This document shows positions 26,051 to 35,826 of a stretch of 64,000 bases of DNA, piece by piece (the stretch's first letter is position 1; each line of letters opens with the position of its first letter). The notes below the pieces were generated by a model, which searched no databases, was not told the origin of the DNA, and was given only the letters and a program-made list of their open reading frames with translations. Both the position numbers and the translations under genes were made by a program. The stretch comes from Cyanobium sp. Aljojuca 7A6 (GTDB taxonomy: Bacteria; Cyanobacteriota; Cyanobacteriia; PCC-6307; Cyanobiaceae). The DNA is taken from NCBI RefSeq assembly GCF_024346455.1, contig NZ_JAGQCY010000009.1, positions 1-64,000 on the forward strand, given 5' to 3'.

Positions 26051-27946
26051 ATGATCCGACGCTGCATGCCCCGCCTCGACACCCTGCGGCGCCGGCTCAT
26101 CGGCACTCCACTGCCCACCAGTGCCCACCACGGCGAGCGTTACAGCAACGCCGAGGCGCTGGCGATTCTCAGCTCCGATGCCCTCTCCTCGGTGGCCTAC
26201 GCCACCCAGGAAATCGTGCTGGTGCTGGGGATGGGCGGGGCAGCGGCCCTGCCGTTCACCCTGCCGATCACGGGCCTGATCGTGGCCCTGATGCTGGTGG
26301 TGGCCAGCAGCTACCGGCAGACGATCAAGGCCTACCCGCAGGGGGGCGGCTCCTACCGGGTCTCGCAGCAGAACCTCGGCCAGGGCGCTGGCCTGGTGGC
26401 CGGAGCCTCCCTCTCCATCGACTACGTGCTGACCGTGGCCGTGAGCGTGGCCGCCGGCATCGCCGCCCTCACCTCCTATTTTCCGGGGCTGGCTGCGGCG
26501 CGGGTGCCCCTGTGCCTGCTGGCGGTGCTGCTGGTGATGCTGGCCAACCTGCGGGGGGTGAGCTCCAGCGCCCGGTTCCTGAGCCTGCCCACCTACCTGT
26601 TCATGGGTGCCGTCGTCACCCTGCTGGTGGCGGGATTTCTCAAGCTGGGGATGGGCCAGCTCCCCCCCCTGCCGCTGGCGGAGCAGCAACGGCTCCTGGC
26701 GGCGGCCCACCATGGCAGCCAGGGCTTGCAGTCCATCGGCCCCCTGCTGCTGATGCGGGCCTTCAGCTCAGGTTGCGCCGCCCTCACCGGGATCGAGGCG
26801 ATCAGCGACAGCGTCGCCGCCTTCAAGCCGGTGGAGTGGCGCAACGCCCGTCGGGTGCTGGGGGTGATGGTATTGATGCTGGCCCTGATGTTCAGCGGCA
26901 TCAGCGCCCTGGCCAGCCAGGGCGGCCTGGTGGTGCAGGACAACGGACCCACGCTGCTCTATCAGCTGGGTGACCGGATCTTCGGCGACGGGCCGCTGCT
27001 GTTTCTGCTGCAGCTGGCGACGCTGCTGATCCTGCTGCTGGCTGCCAACACCGCCTACGCGGATTTTCCGCGGCTGTCGGCCTTTCTGGCCCAGGACGGA
27101 TTCCTGCCGCGCCAGCTCTGTTCCCTGGGCGACCGGCTGGTGTTCAGCAACGGCATCTTTGCTCTCAGCGCTCTCGCCGGCCTGCTGCTGGTGATCGTTG
27201 AGGGCAGCGTCAGCCGCCTGATCCCGCTCTATGCGGTGGGGGTGTTCATCAGCTTCACGCTGTCCCAGGCCGGGATGGTGGTGCACTGGTGGAAGCTGCA
27301 GGATCGGGGCTGGCGCTCCCGGGCGCTGATCAACGGCATCGGAGCGGCGATCACCGCCGTGGTGGGCGTGGTGTTGCTGGTCAGCAAGTTCACCCAGGGG
27401 GCCTGGGTGGTGGTGCTGGCGATCCCGCTGCTGGTGACGCTGTACCTGCGGATCCGCTCCCATTACGACGACGTGGCCCGGCGTCTGCGCCTGGCCACCG
27501 AGGGCCCCCTGCCGCTGCCGGGGGCCCCGCCCGCCGGTGGGGGCACCCCCACGGTGGTGCTGGTGGGCCAGCTGCACCGGGGCAGCCTCGAGGCCCTCTG
27601 CTTCGCCCGCAGCATCGCCAGCGACCTGGTGGCCGTGCATGTGGATCTCGGTGGCGGCCACGCCGAGGCCATCCGCGAGCAGTGGAGTCGCCAGCTTCCG
27701 GACATCCCACTGGAGGTTCTGGAGTCCCCCTACCGCTCCCTGGTGGACCCGGTGGTCGCCTTCGTGCGGCGCTTCGAGACCCAGCACCGCAAGGATCACG
27801 AGGCCTTCTGCATGGTGGTGCTGCCGGTGTTTGTCACCCGTCACCGCTGGGAGAACCTGCTCCACAACCAGTCGACGATTCGCCTGCGGCAGGCCCTGCG
27901 CGAGCGCGGCACCCGTGTCGTCACCACCGTGGGGTTCTACCTCTGA
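26051..27946 (+). CDS. KimA-like potassium/proton symporter (APC superfamily)
   Basis: 631 aa: 12 TM helices (to about residue 460) plus a cytoplasmic C-terminal domain. It is usually mislabelled amino acid permease, but the motifs are those of Bacillus KimA (YdaO): RRRLIGTPL, ILSSDALSSVAYATQEI, KAYPQGGGSYRVSQQNLGQG, SIDYVLTVAVSVAAG, FSSGCAALTGIEAISD and PLYAVGVFISFTLSQAGM. The tail with SPYRSLVDPVVAFV, HKDHEAF-like text and NQSTIRLR also follows KimA. KimA imports K+ with H+ and is inhibited by c-di-AMP in Firmicutes. A PgpH-like enzyme in this window would supply the matching signal hydrolysis. The function is strong by family; regulation is inferred. Confidence 0.85.
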   Translation: MIRRCMPRLDTLRRRLIGTPLPTSAHHGERYSNAEALAILSSDALSSVAYATQEIVLVLGMGGAAALPFTLPITGLIVALMLVVASSYRQTIKAYPQGGGSYRVSQQNLGQGAGLVAGASLSIDYVLTVAVSVAAGIAALTSYFPGLAAARVPLCLLAVLLVMLANLRGVSSSARFLSLPTYLFMGAVVTLLVAGFLKLGMGQLPPLPLAEQQRLLAAAHHGSQGLQSIGPLLLMRAFSSGCAALTGIEAISDSVAAFKPVEWRNARRVLGVMVLMLALMFSGISALASQGGLVVQDNGPTLLYQLGDRIFGDGPLLFLLQLATLLILLLAANTAYADFPRLSAFLAQDGFLPRQLCSLGDRLVFSNGIFALSALAGLLLVIVEGSVSRLIPLYAVGVFISFTLSQAGMVVHWWKLQDRGWRSRALINGIGAAITAVVGVVLLVSKFTQGAWVVVLAIPLLVTLYLRIRSHYDDVARRLRLATEGPLPLPGAPPAGGGTPTVVLVGQLHRGSLEALCFARSIASDLVAVHVDLGGGHAEAIREQWSRQLPDIPLEVLESPYRSLVDPVVAFVRRFETQHRKDHEAFCMVVLPVFVTRHRWENLLHNQSTIRLRQALRERGTRVVTTVGFYL

Positions 27947-28020
27947 GGGGGGATGATTCATCCGTTCGGGGCAGCGGCAGCGGGATTGACCTGCTAGATC
28001 GCTGACATCAGGCCGTTGCC

Positions 28021-29841
28021 ATGCAGAGTTTTGTCGCCGTTGCCACCACCGGAGAGGGGCTGATCACGCTCGCCGTGTTCATCCTGGCGATCATCCTCTT
28101 CGTCACCGGCAAGCTGGCGCCCGAGGTGACAGGCCTGCTGGCGGCCGCCTTGCTCGTCACCCTGGGCGTGCTGACTCCCGAGGAGGCGGTCAAGGGTTTC
28201 GGCAGCCCTGCCCTGATCACCCTGATGGGGCTGTTCGCCGTGGCCTCCGGTCTGTTCCGCAGTGGCGGCCTCGACCGCCTGCGGGCCCTGATCGGCTCCG
28301 ATGCCGTGCGCAGCCCGAAGCGGATGATCGGTTTGCTCGTGGGGGTGGTCGCCCCGCTTTCCGGCTTCATTCCCAACACGCCGATCGTGGCGACCTTCAT
28401 CCCGGTTTTGGAGGGCTGGTGCCAGCGGCGTGGCATCTCCCCCTCCAGGGTGCTGCTGCCGTTGTCCTTCGCCACGATTCTGGGGGGGACGATCTCCCTG
28501 CTCGGAACCTCCACCAACCTGTTGGCCAGTGACGTCAGCCGGCAACTGGGGTATGGATCCCTCGATCTGTTCAGTTTCACGGCGATCGGTATCCCGGTCT
28601 GGCTGATCGGCAGCGCCTACATCTTTTTCTTTTCCGAGCGCCTGCTGCCGGATCGGGGCTCAAGCGACGACGACATGCTCGTCAGCCTGGCTCGGGAGGG
28701 TTACATCACCGACGTGCTGATCCCGCCGGGGTCCGAACTGATCGGCAACTCCCTGCACGACAGCCGCCTGCAGCGACGCTTCGACGTGGATGTGCTGGAA
28801 CTGCATCGGGGGCCGGAAAGCTTCAGCGCCCCGCTGGCTGACCTGCAGCTCCAGGCCGGTGACCGGCTGTTGCTGCGCTGCAACCGGGACAACCTGCTGC
28901 GGCTGCAGCAGGAACACACCGTCACCCTCGCGCCCGTGGGCGATCAGGAGGACGATCTGCGCGAACTCAGTGGGGCCACCGAATCGCCCCAACGGGTGGT
29001 GGAGGTGTTGCTGCCCAACGGCTCCAGCCTGGTCGGTGCCAGCGTCCGTGACCTGCGCTTCCGCCAGCGGTACAACGCCACCATGCTGGCGGTGCGGCGT
29101 GGCAACCAGGTGCTTCGGGAGCTGCTGGGGCGGGTGGTGCTGCAGGCCGGCGACGTGCTGCTCCTGCAGGCTCCCCTCGATGCCATCCGGGGCATGCAGG
29201 CCAACAACGACCTGGTGCTGCTGGATGAACTGGAGAAGGATCTGCCCACCACCGACCGCAAGCTGACCGGCATGGTCATCGCCGCCCTGATGATCCTGCT
29301 GCCGATGCTGAAGGTGTTGCCGCTGATGGCGGCAGTGCTTCTGGCGATGGTGGCGATGGTGGCGACGGGGTGTCTGCGTCCCGGAGAGGTGCAGCGCTCG
29401 ATCCGCTGGGACGTGATCCTGTTGCTGGGCTCCCTGTCCTGCTTCAGCGTGGCCATGCAGAAGACCGGCCTTGCCGAAGCTCTCGCCGAAGATCTGTTGA
29501 GGGCTCTTCAGGGTTGGCCCACCTACGCCGTGCTGCTGGTGGTGGTCGTGCTGGGGCAGGCGTTCACCGAGGCCCTCAGCAATGGCACCACCGTGGTGCT
29601 GCTGCTGCCGATTGCCGTGGAACTGGCCAAGGGATTGGGACTGCCGCCGATGGCCTTCATCTTCGCGATCACCTTCGCCGCCAGCCAGAGCTTCCTCACC
29701 CCGATCGGCTATCAGACGAACCTGATGGTGTTCGGTCCGGGTCGCTACCGCTTCCTCGACATGGCCCGCTTCGGGGCTCCCCTCTCGATCACTCTGGCGC
29801 TGACGGTGCCCTGGCTGCTCTGCCGGTATTTCGGCCTTTAG
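28021..29841 (+). CDS. SLC13 (DASS) family anion transporter with two RCK_C domains
   Basis: 606 aa. The N-terminal DASS half has FIPNTPIVATFIPVLEGW and the substrate/Na+ motif LLGTSTNLLAS. Two TrkA-C (RCK_C) domains sit in the middle (about 217-300 and 315-395), each ending in GDRLLLR or GDVLLLQ. The second transporter half has SNGTTVVLLLP and FLTPIGYQTNLMVFGPG. Relatives import sulfate, phosphate or dicarboxylates with Na+. RCK_C domains can bind nucleotides such as c-di-AMP in some transporters, so this is a candidate regulated carrier. It begins 74 bp after the KimA-like gene. Confidence 0.9.
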   Translation: MQSFVAVATTGEGLITLAVFILAIILFVTGKLAPEVTGLLAAALLVTLGVLTPEEAVKGFGSPALITLMGLFAVASGLFRSGGLDRLRALIGSDAVRSPKRMIGLLVGVVAPLSGFIPNTPIVATFIPVLEGWCQRRGISPSRVLLPLSFATILGGTISLLGTSTNLLASDVSRQLGYGSLDLFSFTAIGIPVWLIGSAYIFFFSERLLPDRGSSDDDMLVSLAREGYITDVLIPPGSELIGNSLHDSRLQRRFDVDVLELHRGPESFSAPLADLQLQAGDRLLLRCNRDNLLRLQQEHTVTLAPVGDQEDDLRELSGATESPQRVVEVLLPNGSSLVGASVRDLRFRQRYNATMLAVRRGNQVLRELLGRVVLQAGDVLLLQAPLDAIRGMQANNDLVLLDELEKDLPTTDRKLTGMVIAALMILLPMLKVLPLMAAVLLAMVAMVATGCLRPGEVQRSIRWDVILLLGSLSCFSVAMQKTGLAEALAEDLLRALQGWPTYAVLLVVVVLGQAFTEALSNGTTVVLLLPIAVELAKGLGLPPMAFIFAITFAASQSFLTPIGYQTNLMVFGPGRYRFLDMARFGAPLSITLALTVPWLLCRYFGL

Positions 29842-29862
29842 ACAGCCATCGCTCTGATCAGC

Positions 29863-30528
29863 TCAGGCAGGTGGCTCCTTGGCCTCCTGTTCCAGCGGCG
29901 CCTCCTCGAAGCGCGCCACCAGCTTGGGTACCACCAGGACGATCACCAGCAGCACCAGGGCGCCGAGCCCAAACTCAACGACCCCCTTCACCATCTGATC
30001 GAAGGGGATCCAGCGCCCGCCGAGCCAGGCCAGGCCCACCATCGTCGAGGCCCAGAGCACGGCCCCCAGCATGTTGAACAGCAGGAAGCGGCGGTAGGGC
30101 ATGTGCACCGCCCCGGCGATGGGTCCGGCCAGAACCCGCAGCACGGCCACGAACCGCCCCAGCAGCACCGACTTGCCGGCATGGCGCAGGAAGCGCTCCC
30201 GCAGGGTCTCCATCTGCTCCGGACTGCGGCCCAGCAGCCGTCCGGCCCGGAGCAGCACTCCCCAGCCCGCCCGGCGCCCCACCCAGTAGCCGAGGTTGTC
30301 CCCCAGGATCGCCCCGCCGGCGGCCGCCCCCATCACCCCGAGCACCTGCAACTGGCCGCTGCCGGCCGCATAGCCCGCCAGCAGGGTGACGGTTTCGCCG
30401 GGCAGGGGCACGCCAGCGTTCTCCAGCAGCATGGCGCCGAACACCACCCAGTATCCCCAGGCGTGCAGGAGGGATTCCAGGGTGGTGAGGCTGATGGTCC
30501 CGTCGAACACGGCCAGGGGCCAGGCCAT
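29863..30528 (-). CDS. DedA family membrane protein
   Basis: 221 aa. The DedA/SNARE-associated domain is clear: ENAGVPLPGETVTLLAGYAA, GAILGDNLGYWVGR, and the conserved Gly-Arg segment LLGRFVAVLRVLAGPIAGAVHM. Such proteins are linked to membrane lipid (undecaprenyl-phosphate or phosphatidyl-lipid) flipping and proton-motive-force balance. The C-terminus is acidic. It is convergent with the SLC13 gene and runs in the same direction as the deacetylase/formyltransferase pair just upstream, whose lipid-linked substrates could be related. Confidence 0.9.
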   Translation of the reverse strand: MAWPLAVFDGTISLTTLESLLHAWGYWVVFGAMLLENAGVPLPGETVTLLAGYAAGSGQLQVLGVMGAAAGGAILGDNLGYWVGRRAGWGVLLRAGRLLGRSPEQMETLRERFLRHAGKSVLLGRFVAVLRVLAGPIAGAVHMPYRRFLLFNMLGAVLWASTMVGLAWLGGRWIPFDQMVKGVVEFGLGALVLLVIVLVVPKLVARFEEAPLEQEAKEPPA

Positions 30529-30552
30529 CGCAACGTGGAAGGAAGCCAGACC

Positions 30553-31560
30553 CTATCTCCCTGGCCAGGCCAGTGTTCCGGTCCAGAGCCAGCGGCGGCG
30601 GCGCAGCCGGTTGGGGTGGGGCCCGGGCCAGGTGAAGCGGGGCAGGGCCAGGGCCGGTGTTGACGGGGTGAGCAGGGCCCCATCGACGGTGGCCACCTGG
30701 CGGAAATGGCGGCCGCAGATCTGGGCGTCGCCCGGCAGGTGACTGTTGAAGGGATAGGAGAACGACTGGGGCGCCTCCCCCAGCACCCGGGCGAGCACGG
30801 CGCTGGAGCGGACCAGTTCCTGCTCGAACTCCGCCGCGCTGATGTTGCAGCGGGGGACGTGGCGGTGGCCGTGGCTGCCCAGCTCGTGGCCGGCGTCCCT
30901 GGCCCGGTGCAGGTGGGCCTCACTGGGGTAAAGGAGATTGGCCGCCGCGGCCAGCTCGGCGGAGGTGTCCCAGCGCTCGGCCAGTTCCGCCAGCAGCCCC
31001 TGCACCTGGGCCACGGGGGTGGCGTCCCGCAGCCGGGCGATCAGGGGCCCGTCCCGCAGATCGGCCGGCAGTGCCAGGCGCTGCTGGGCCAGAACCGCCA
31101 GCTGGGTCACCAGGCTGGGGTGGGCCCCATACCAGTAGAGGGCATGTTCCCAGACCAGCCCCCCGCCGGCGAGCATTCCGGACGACTGGAAGAACACGGC
31201 GGGGACGCCCAGCCCTTCGAGTACCTCCAGCCCCTCCTCGTAGTTGCAGCGCAGGCCGTCATCGAAGCTGACGATCACCGCGAATTCGTTGGATGACGGG
31301 TACCGTCCCGCCCGCAGATCGGCGTAGGTGAGGAAGCGGGCGCCACGGCGCTGCAGAAAGCCCAGTTCCGCGGCCAGCTCGGCGGGGGGGATTGGAGGCA
31401 CCCCGAAGCGGTCGAGGAAGGGCACCCGGCCCGGCTGGTCCACCCGGTGATACAGCAGGCAGAGCACGTTCCCCCGCAGGCGCCGGCGCCAGAGGCGATC
31501 CAGCGGTGGCAGAAACAGCAGGTCCGCCGCCCGGTTGGCGACGCGCCCCAGGCGGCTCAT
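30553..31560 (-). CDS. Polysaccharide deacetylase (NodB/CE4 family)
   Basis: 335 aa from the ATG at 31560, overlapping the formyltransferase stop (ATGA). CE4 motifs: VLCLLYHRVD, the metal/catalytic VSFDDGLRCNYEEG (FDDG), and the metal-binding HxxxH within ELGSHGHRHVPRC. A long insert (about 150-225) separates the motifs. It hydrolyses N-acyl groups on sugars; together with the adjacent formyltransferase, an N-formyl or N-acetyl sugar on a lipid carrier or surface glycan is a reasonable substrate, by analogy with ArnD/ArnA. Substrate unknown. Confidence 0.87.
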   Translation of the reverse strand: MSRLGRVANRAADLLFLPPLDRLWRRRLRGNVLCLLYHRVDQPGRVPFLDRFGVPPIPPAELAAELGFLQRRGARFLTYADLRAGRYPSSNEFAVIVSFDDGLRCNYEEGLEVLEGLGVPAVFFQSSGMLAGGGLVWEHALYWYGAHPSLVTQLAVLAQQRLALPADLRDGPLIARLRDATPVAQVQGLLAELAERWDTSAELAAAANLLYPSEAHLHRARDAGHELGSHGHRHVPRCNISAAEFEQELVRSSAVLARVLGEAPQSFSYPFNSHLPGDAQICGRHFRQVATVDGALLTPSTPALALPRFTWPGPHPNRLRRRRWLWTGTLAWPGR

Positions 31561-32429
31561 GGCTGCTCTCCCTGCACCACCCGGACGGCCCCATCGCGGC
31601 GCCCCTGGTCGGCCAGGTAGGTGCGCACCAGGCCCCGGGCGAGGCGGCGGTTGGCCATCAGCCTCTGCCAGGGCTCGTAGACGTAGCCGGTGCGCCGCAG
31701 GAACAGCTTGCCCTGCTCCCACTGGGGCACCCGCGGGGCGGTGCCGGCCTCCAGCCGGCGGGCCGCCTCGATCAGCAGCTCGATGCCCACCTGGAAACTG
31801 CGCACCTCGATGGTCTCGACGTCGTCATCGGGCTGCATCGGCACGTGGGCCGACAGGATGATGTCGCCGCTGTCGATGCCGGGGTCGATGTGGTGCACCG
31901 TGACCCCCACCAGCTCCGGATGCCCCTCCATGAGCATGTAGAGGTTGCAGTTGGCGCCGCGGGAGTAGGGCGACAGCCCGGTGTGCAGGTTGATGAGGCC
32001 GTGGCGAATGGCGGGGATCAGCTCCAGCACCGGCGCCCGCAGCAACTGGGTGCCGTTCACCAGGACGATGTCGGGGGCGACCTGGCGCAGGAAGTCGGCG
32101 GTGCGCGCCTCGTTGATGGCCGAAGTGACCAGCACCGGCACCCCTTCCGGCAGCTCGGGCGGGGCGCCGTTGTGGTGGAACAGTTGCCGCTGCAGGGCGG
32201 CGCCGCGGCGGTCGTGGGGCCGCAGCAGCACCCGGGCGACCAGCTGGCGCAGCAGCCGCAGCGGCCGGCGGTATTTCGCCAGCCGGGCCAGCCTGCTGTG
32301 GCTCTCGGGCGGTGACACCTGCAGCACCACCCCCACCAGGGTGAACGCCTCGGCCGCCCGCCGCACCAGGTGGCGCTGGTAGAGGCCGTCGCAGCAGAGC
32401 ACGGCCACCCGCAGGGAGCTCACGGCCAT
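31557..32429 (-). CDS. Formyltransferase-family protein (methionyl-tRNA formyltransferase fold)
   Basis: 290 aa from the ATG at 32429; the open frame runs further but only through the divergent promoter and the def gene. It has a Rossmann-like N-terminus ([18 protein letters not shown]) and the catalytic formyl-transfer core [21 protein letters not shown] followed by [13 protein letters not shown] (Asn/His/Asp triad). It lacks the C-terminal tRNA-binding domain of Fmt, so a sugar amine is a likelier acceptor than initiator tRNA. It is translationally coupled to the NodB-type deacetylase. Confidence 0.87.
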   Translation of the reverse strand: MAVSSLRVAVLCCDGLYQRHLVRRAAEAFTLVGVVLQVSPPESHSRLARLAKYRRPLRLLRQLVARVLLRPHDRRGAALQRQLFHHNGAPPELPEGVPVLVTSAINEARTADFLRQVAPDIVLVNGTQLLRAPVLELIPAIRHGLINLHTGLSPYSRGANCNLYMLMEGHPELVGVTVHHIDPGIDSGDIILSAHVPMQPDDDVETIEVRSFQVGIELLIEAARRLEAGTAPRVPQWEQGKLFLRRTGYVYEPWQRLMANRRLARGLVRTYLADQGRRDGAVRVVQGEQP

Positions 32430-32514
32430 GGCGTCGCCGGGCGCAGCATCATCTGCGGATGGTACGGACGGGGCGGCCGGAAGGCGGCACAGTGGGACCG
32501 ATCCAGAGCCGCCC

Positions 32515-33009
32515 ATGGCCGTCCGAGACGTGCTGACCATCGGAGATCCCCGCCTGCGCCAGGTGTGTGCGCCGGTGCAGCGCTTCGACGACCCCGCCCT
32601 GCCGGCCCTGCTCGACGACCTTCGCGACACCATGGCCGCCACCCACGGCGCCGGCCTGGCGGCCCCCCAGATCGGTGTGCCCCTGCGGGTGGTGATCTTC
32701 GGCCTCACCCACAACCCCCGCTACCCCGAGGCCGCGCCGATCCCGGAGACGGTGCTGATCAATCCGGTGCTCATCCCCCTCGGCGACGAGACGGACAACA
32801 GTGCCTGGGAGGGCTGCCTCAGCGTGCCGGGCTGGCGTGCCCTGGTGCCCCGCTGGCGCCGTCTTCGCTACCGGGGCCTCGACGCCCTTGGACAGCCGTT
32901 CGAGCGGGAGGTGGAGGGCTTCCATGCCCGGGTGGTGCAGCACGAGTGCGACCACCTCGATGGCGTGCTGTTTCCGGATCACATGCCGGCGGGGCTGCCC
33001 CGTGGCTGA
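32515..33009 (+). CDS. def: Peptide deformylase
   Basis: 164 aa from the ATG at 32515. All three PDF motifs are present: [21 protein letters not shown] (metal Cys 101) and the metal HExxH in [14 protein letters not shown] (H143, E144, H147). It removes the N-formyl group from nascent proteins in the cytosol. It is divergent from the formyltransferase, and its stop overlaps the GTG start of the following permease by 8 bp. I cannot tell whether it is the only deformylase in the genome. Confidence 0.95.
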   Translation: MAVRDVLTIGDPRLRQVCAPVQRFDDPALPALLDDLRDTMAATHGAGLAAPQIGVPLRVVIFGLTHNPRYPEAAPIPETVLINPVLIPLGDETDNSAWEGCLSVPGWRALVPRWRRLRYRGLDALGQPFEREVEGFHARVVQHECDHLDGVLFPDHMPAGLPRG

Positions 33010-34576
33010 GCTCACCGGAGCCTCCCCCCGCTGGTGGGTGCGCGGTGACCTCGACGGCTTCCTGGGCCTGGGCCTCGACAACCTGATCCAGATCCTGCTG
33101 ATCGTGGCCCTCTGCCGCGGCGTGCTGGGGTACCCCGATGGCCTGATCTTCGGCACGATCCTGCCGGCCACCGGCATCAGCCTGGTGGTGGGCAATGGGG
33201 CCTATGCCTTGCAGGCCCACCGGCTGGGGCGACGCGAGGGCCGCGACGACCGCACCGCCCTGCCCTACGGCATCAACACGGTCAGCCTGTTCGCCTATGT
33301 GTTTCTGGTGATGCTGCCGGTGAAGCTGGCGGCCACCGGCCAGGGCCTCGATCCGCAGGCCGCTTCCCTGCTGTCCTGGCGCGCCGGACTGCTGGCCTGC
33401 CTGGGGTCGGGGCTGATCGAGGCGGGGGGCGCCTTCCTGGTGGCCCCCCTGCGGCACTGGTTGCCCCGGGCGGCCCTGCTCTCCACCCTGGCCGGCATCG
33501 CCCTCGGCTACATCGGGCTGGGTTTCCTGCTGCGCACCTACGCCGTCCCGGTGGTGGGACTGGCGGTGCTGGCGGTGATCCTGCTGGCCTACTTCGGCCA
33601 GGCCCGGCTGCCCCTGCCGGGAGGTGTGCTGGCGGTGCTGGTGGGCATCGCCCTGGCGGCGGCCACGGGCCTGCTGCGGCTGGATGGCCCCACCTGGCAG
33701 ACCAACCTCGCCCAGGTGGGGCTGCACCTGCCGCTGCCACAGGTCGGCGCCCTCTGGGAGGGCCGCAACGAACTGCTGCCCTGGCTCGGAGTCACGCTGC
33801 CCATGGGCCTGTTCAACCTGCTGGGCTCCCTGCAGAACCTGGAGAGCGCCGAGGCGGCCGGCGATGCCTACCCGGTGAAGAGTTCGCTGCTGATCAACGG
33901 CATCGGCACGGTCGCCGCCGCCCTGCTCGGGTCCTGCTTTCCGACCACCATCTACATCGGTCACCCCGGCTGGAAGGGCATGGGCGCCCGCATCGGCTAC
34001 TCCTGGCTCAACGGGCTGGTGATGGGCCTGGGCTGCCTGCTGGGCCTGTTCGGGGTGGTGGGCCAGCTGGTGCCGATCGAGGCCGGCATGGCGATCGTGC
34101 TCTACATCGCCCTGGTGATGGCGGCCCAGGCCTTCCAGGCCACGCCTCCGGCCCATGCCCCCGCCGTGGCCCTGGGGCTGTTGCCGGGCCTGGCCGGCTG
34201 GGGGTCCCTGATGCTGAAGGCGGGGCTGCGGGCCGGGGGCAGCGGCACCCCGGCCAATCCCTTCGGCCCCCAGCTGCTGCTGCCGCTGCAGCAGGCGGAC
34301 GTGTGGGCCGCCGGCGCCTTCGCCCTCGAGCAGGGTCAGATCCTGGCGGCCATGCTGCTGGCGTCGATGCTGGTGTACGTGATCGAGCAGCGCTATCGCG
34401 CCGCCGCCCTCTGCGCCCTGGTGGCGGCGTCCGCCTCCTGGCTGGGTTTGATCCACGCCTGGAGTTTCACCCTGGCCGACACCGTCCTGAACCCTGGCTG
34501 GGGCAGCGGCACCCCCTGGGCCCTGGGTTATCTGGCGATGGCGGTCGTGTTCCTGCTGGGTCGCCCCCAGCGCTGA
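33002..34576 (+). CDS. NCS2/AzgA-like nucleobase-type permease
   Basis: 524 aa from a GTG inside the def stop. About 12-14 TM helices. The start [21 protein letters not shown], then [21 protein letters not shown] and the [20 protein letters not shown] segment fit the xanthine/uracil permease superfamily, in the subgroup closest to AzgA-type carriers. It is followed directly by dihydroorotase, so a pyrimidine-related substrate is attractive but unproven. Cyanobacterial members of this subgroup are often simply named permease. Confidence 0.75.
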   Translation: MAELTGASPRWWVRGDLDGFLGLGLDNLIQILLIVALCRGVLGYPDGLIFGTILPATGISLVVGNGAYALQAHRLGRREGRDDRTALPYGINTVSLFAYVFLVMLPVKLAATGQGLDPQAASLLSWRAGLLACLGSGLIEAGGAFLVAPLRHWLPRAALLSTLAGIALGYIGLGFLLRTYAVPVVGLAVLAVILLAYFGQARLPLPGGVLAVLVGIALAAATGLLRLDGPTWQTNLAQVGLHLPLPQVGALWEGRNELLPWLGVTLPMGLFNLLGSLQNLESAEAAGDAYPVKSSLLINGIGTVAAALLGSCFPTTIYIGHPGWKGMGARIGYSWLNGLVMGLGCLLGLFGVVGQLVPIEAGMAIVLYIALVMAAQAFQATPPAHAPAVALGLLPGLAGWGSLMLKAGLRAGGSGTPANPFGPQLLLPLQQADVWAAGAFALEQGQILAAMLLASMLVYVIEQRYRAAALCALVAASASWLGLIHAWSFTLADTVLNPGWGSGTPWALGYLAMAVVFLLGRPQR

Positions 34577-34664
34577 TCAGGGCCGGTCGTGGGGTGATGC
34601 CTAGGGTTGAACGATTGCACCGCCGCGTGGTCCCAGTGAACAGACAGTGGAAACTTTTCGGCTG

Positions 34665-35753
34665 ATGGGCACGTCTGGCATCGATCCGATCGCTCCGCCC
34701 CAGTACCTGCGGCTGCGGCGCCCCGATGACTGGCATGTGCACCTGCGGGACGGGGCCCTGCTGCAGGCGGTGGCCCCGGCCACGGCCCGCTCGTTCGCCA
34801 GGGCGATCGTGATGCCGAATCTCAGTCCGCCGATCACCACGGTGGCCGCCGCGGTGGCCTACGGCGCCCGGATCCGGGCCGCCCTGCCCGACGGCAGTGA
34901 TTTCACCCCTCTGCTCACCGCCTACCTCACCGACACCATCGCGGCGGAGGAGATCGCACACGGGCACGCCGAGGGGGTCTTCACCGCCTGCAAGCTCTAC
35001 CCGGCCCATGCCACCACCAATGCCGCTGCCGGCGTCACTGACCTGGCGCGGATCGAAGCGGTGCTGGCCACGATGGAGCGGATCGGCATGCCCCTGCTGA
35101 TCCACGGGGAGGTGACCGACGCGGAGATCGACATCTTCGACCGCGAAGCCGTGTTCATCGAGCGTCACCTGGCGCCGCTCCTGCAGCGGCACCCGGGCTT
35201 GAAGGTGGTTCTGGAGCACATCACCACCGCCGAGTCCGTCGCCTTCGTGCGCGAGGCAGGCCCCAACCTGGCCGCCACCATCACCCCCCACCATCTGCAC
35301 ATCAACCGCAACGCGATGTTCCAGGGCGGGCTGCGGCCGGACTTCTACTGCCTGCCGGTGGCCAAGCGGGAACGGCACCGGCTGGCTCTGCGCCAGGCCG
35401 CCACATCGGGGGAGCCCTGCTTCTTCCTGGGCACCGATTCGGCCCCCCATCCCCGCTCGGCCAAGGAAAGCGCCTGCGGCTGCGCCGGCATCTACAACGC
35501 CCCCTATGCCCTGGAGAGCTACGCGGCGGTGTTCGAGCAGGAGGGTGCCCTGGATCGCCTGGAGGCCTTCGCCAGCCTGCACGGGCCCGCCTTCTACGGA
35601 CTGCCCCTCAACGAGGGGACGATCACCCTGGTGCGGCAAGCCCACACGGTGCCGCCACGGCTGCATAAAAACGCCGCCGACGGCAGTGCCACCGAGCTGG
35701 TTCCCTTCCATGCCGGCCAGGTGCTGCAGTGGCGGCTGGAGGGAGAGGGTTGA
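34665..35753 (+). CDS. pyrC: Dihydroorotase, class II
   Basis: 362 aa from the ATG at 34665; a GTG at 34647 would add six residues. PyrC cyclises carbamoyl-aspartate to dihydroorotate, the third step of pyrimidine synthesis. The zinc-site residues are all visible (numbered from this start): H24 and H26 in DWHVHLRDG, carboxylated K110 in ACKLYPAHATTN, H147 in IHGE, H185 in LEHITT and D258 in GTDSAPH. The length is that of the E. coli-type enzyme. Confidence 0.96.
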   Translation: MGTSGIDPIAPPQYLRLRRPDDWHVHLRDGALLQAVAPATARSFARAIVMPNLSPPITTVAAAVAYGARIRAALPDGSDFTPLLTAYLTDTIAAEEIAHGHAEGVFTACKLYPAHATTNAAAGVTDLARIEAVLATMERIGMPLLIHGEVTDAEIDIFDREAVFIERHLAPLLQRHPGLKVVLEHITTAESVAFVREAGPNLAATITPHHLHINRNAMFQGGLRPDFYCLPVAKRERHRLALRQAATSGEPCFFLGTDSAPHPRSAKESACGCAGIYNAPYALESYAAVFEQEGALDRLEAFASLHGPAFYGLPLNEGTITLVRQAHTVPPRLHKNAADGSATELVPFHAGQVLQWRLEGEG

Positions 35754-35826
35754 GGCCTAGCGCACCGCGCAATGGCGGGAGCGGCGCCAGACCAGCCACG
35801 CAGGCCGAGGGGGCCCGTCACCTCCA

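Noticed and set aside
27951-27963. Short palindrome GGATGATTCATCC after the KimA-like gene
   Set aside because: Too short a loop and no T tract for a terminator; likely chance.
32819-34456. Long minus-strand frame opposite def and the NCS2-type permease
   Set aside because: Repetitive Gln/Gly composition and no motif; the plus-strand genes are clearly real.
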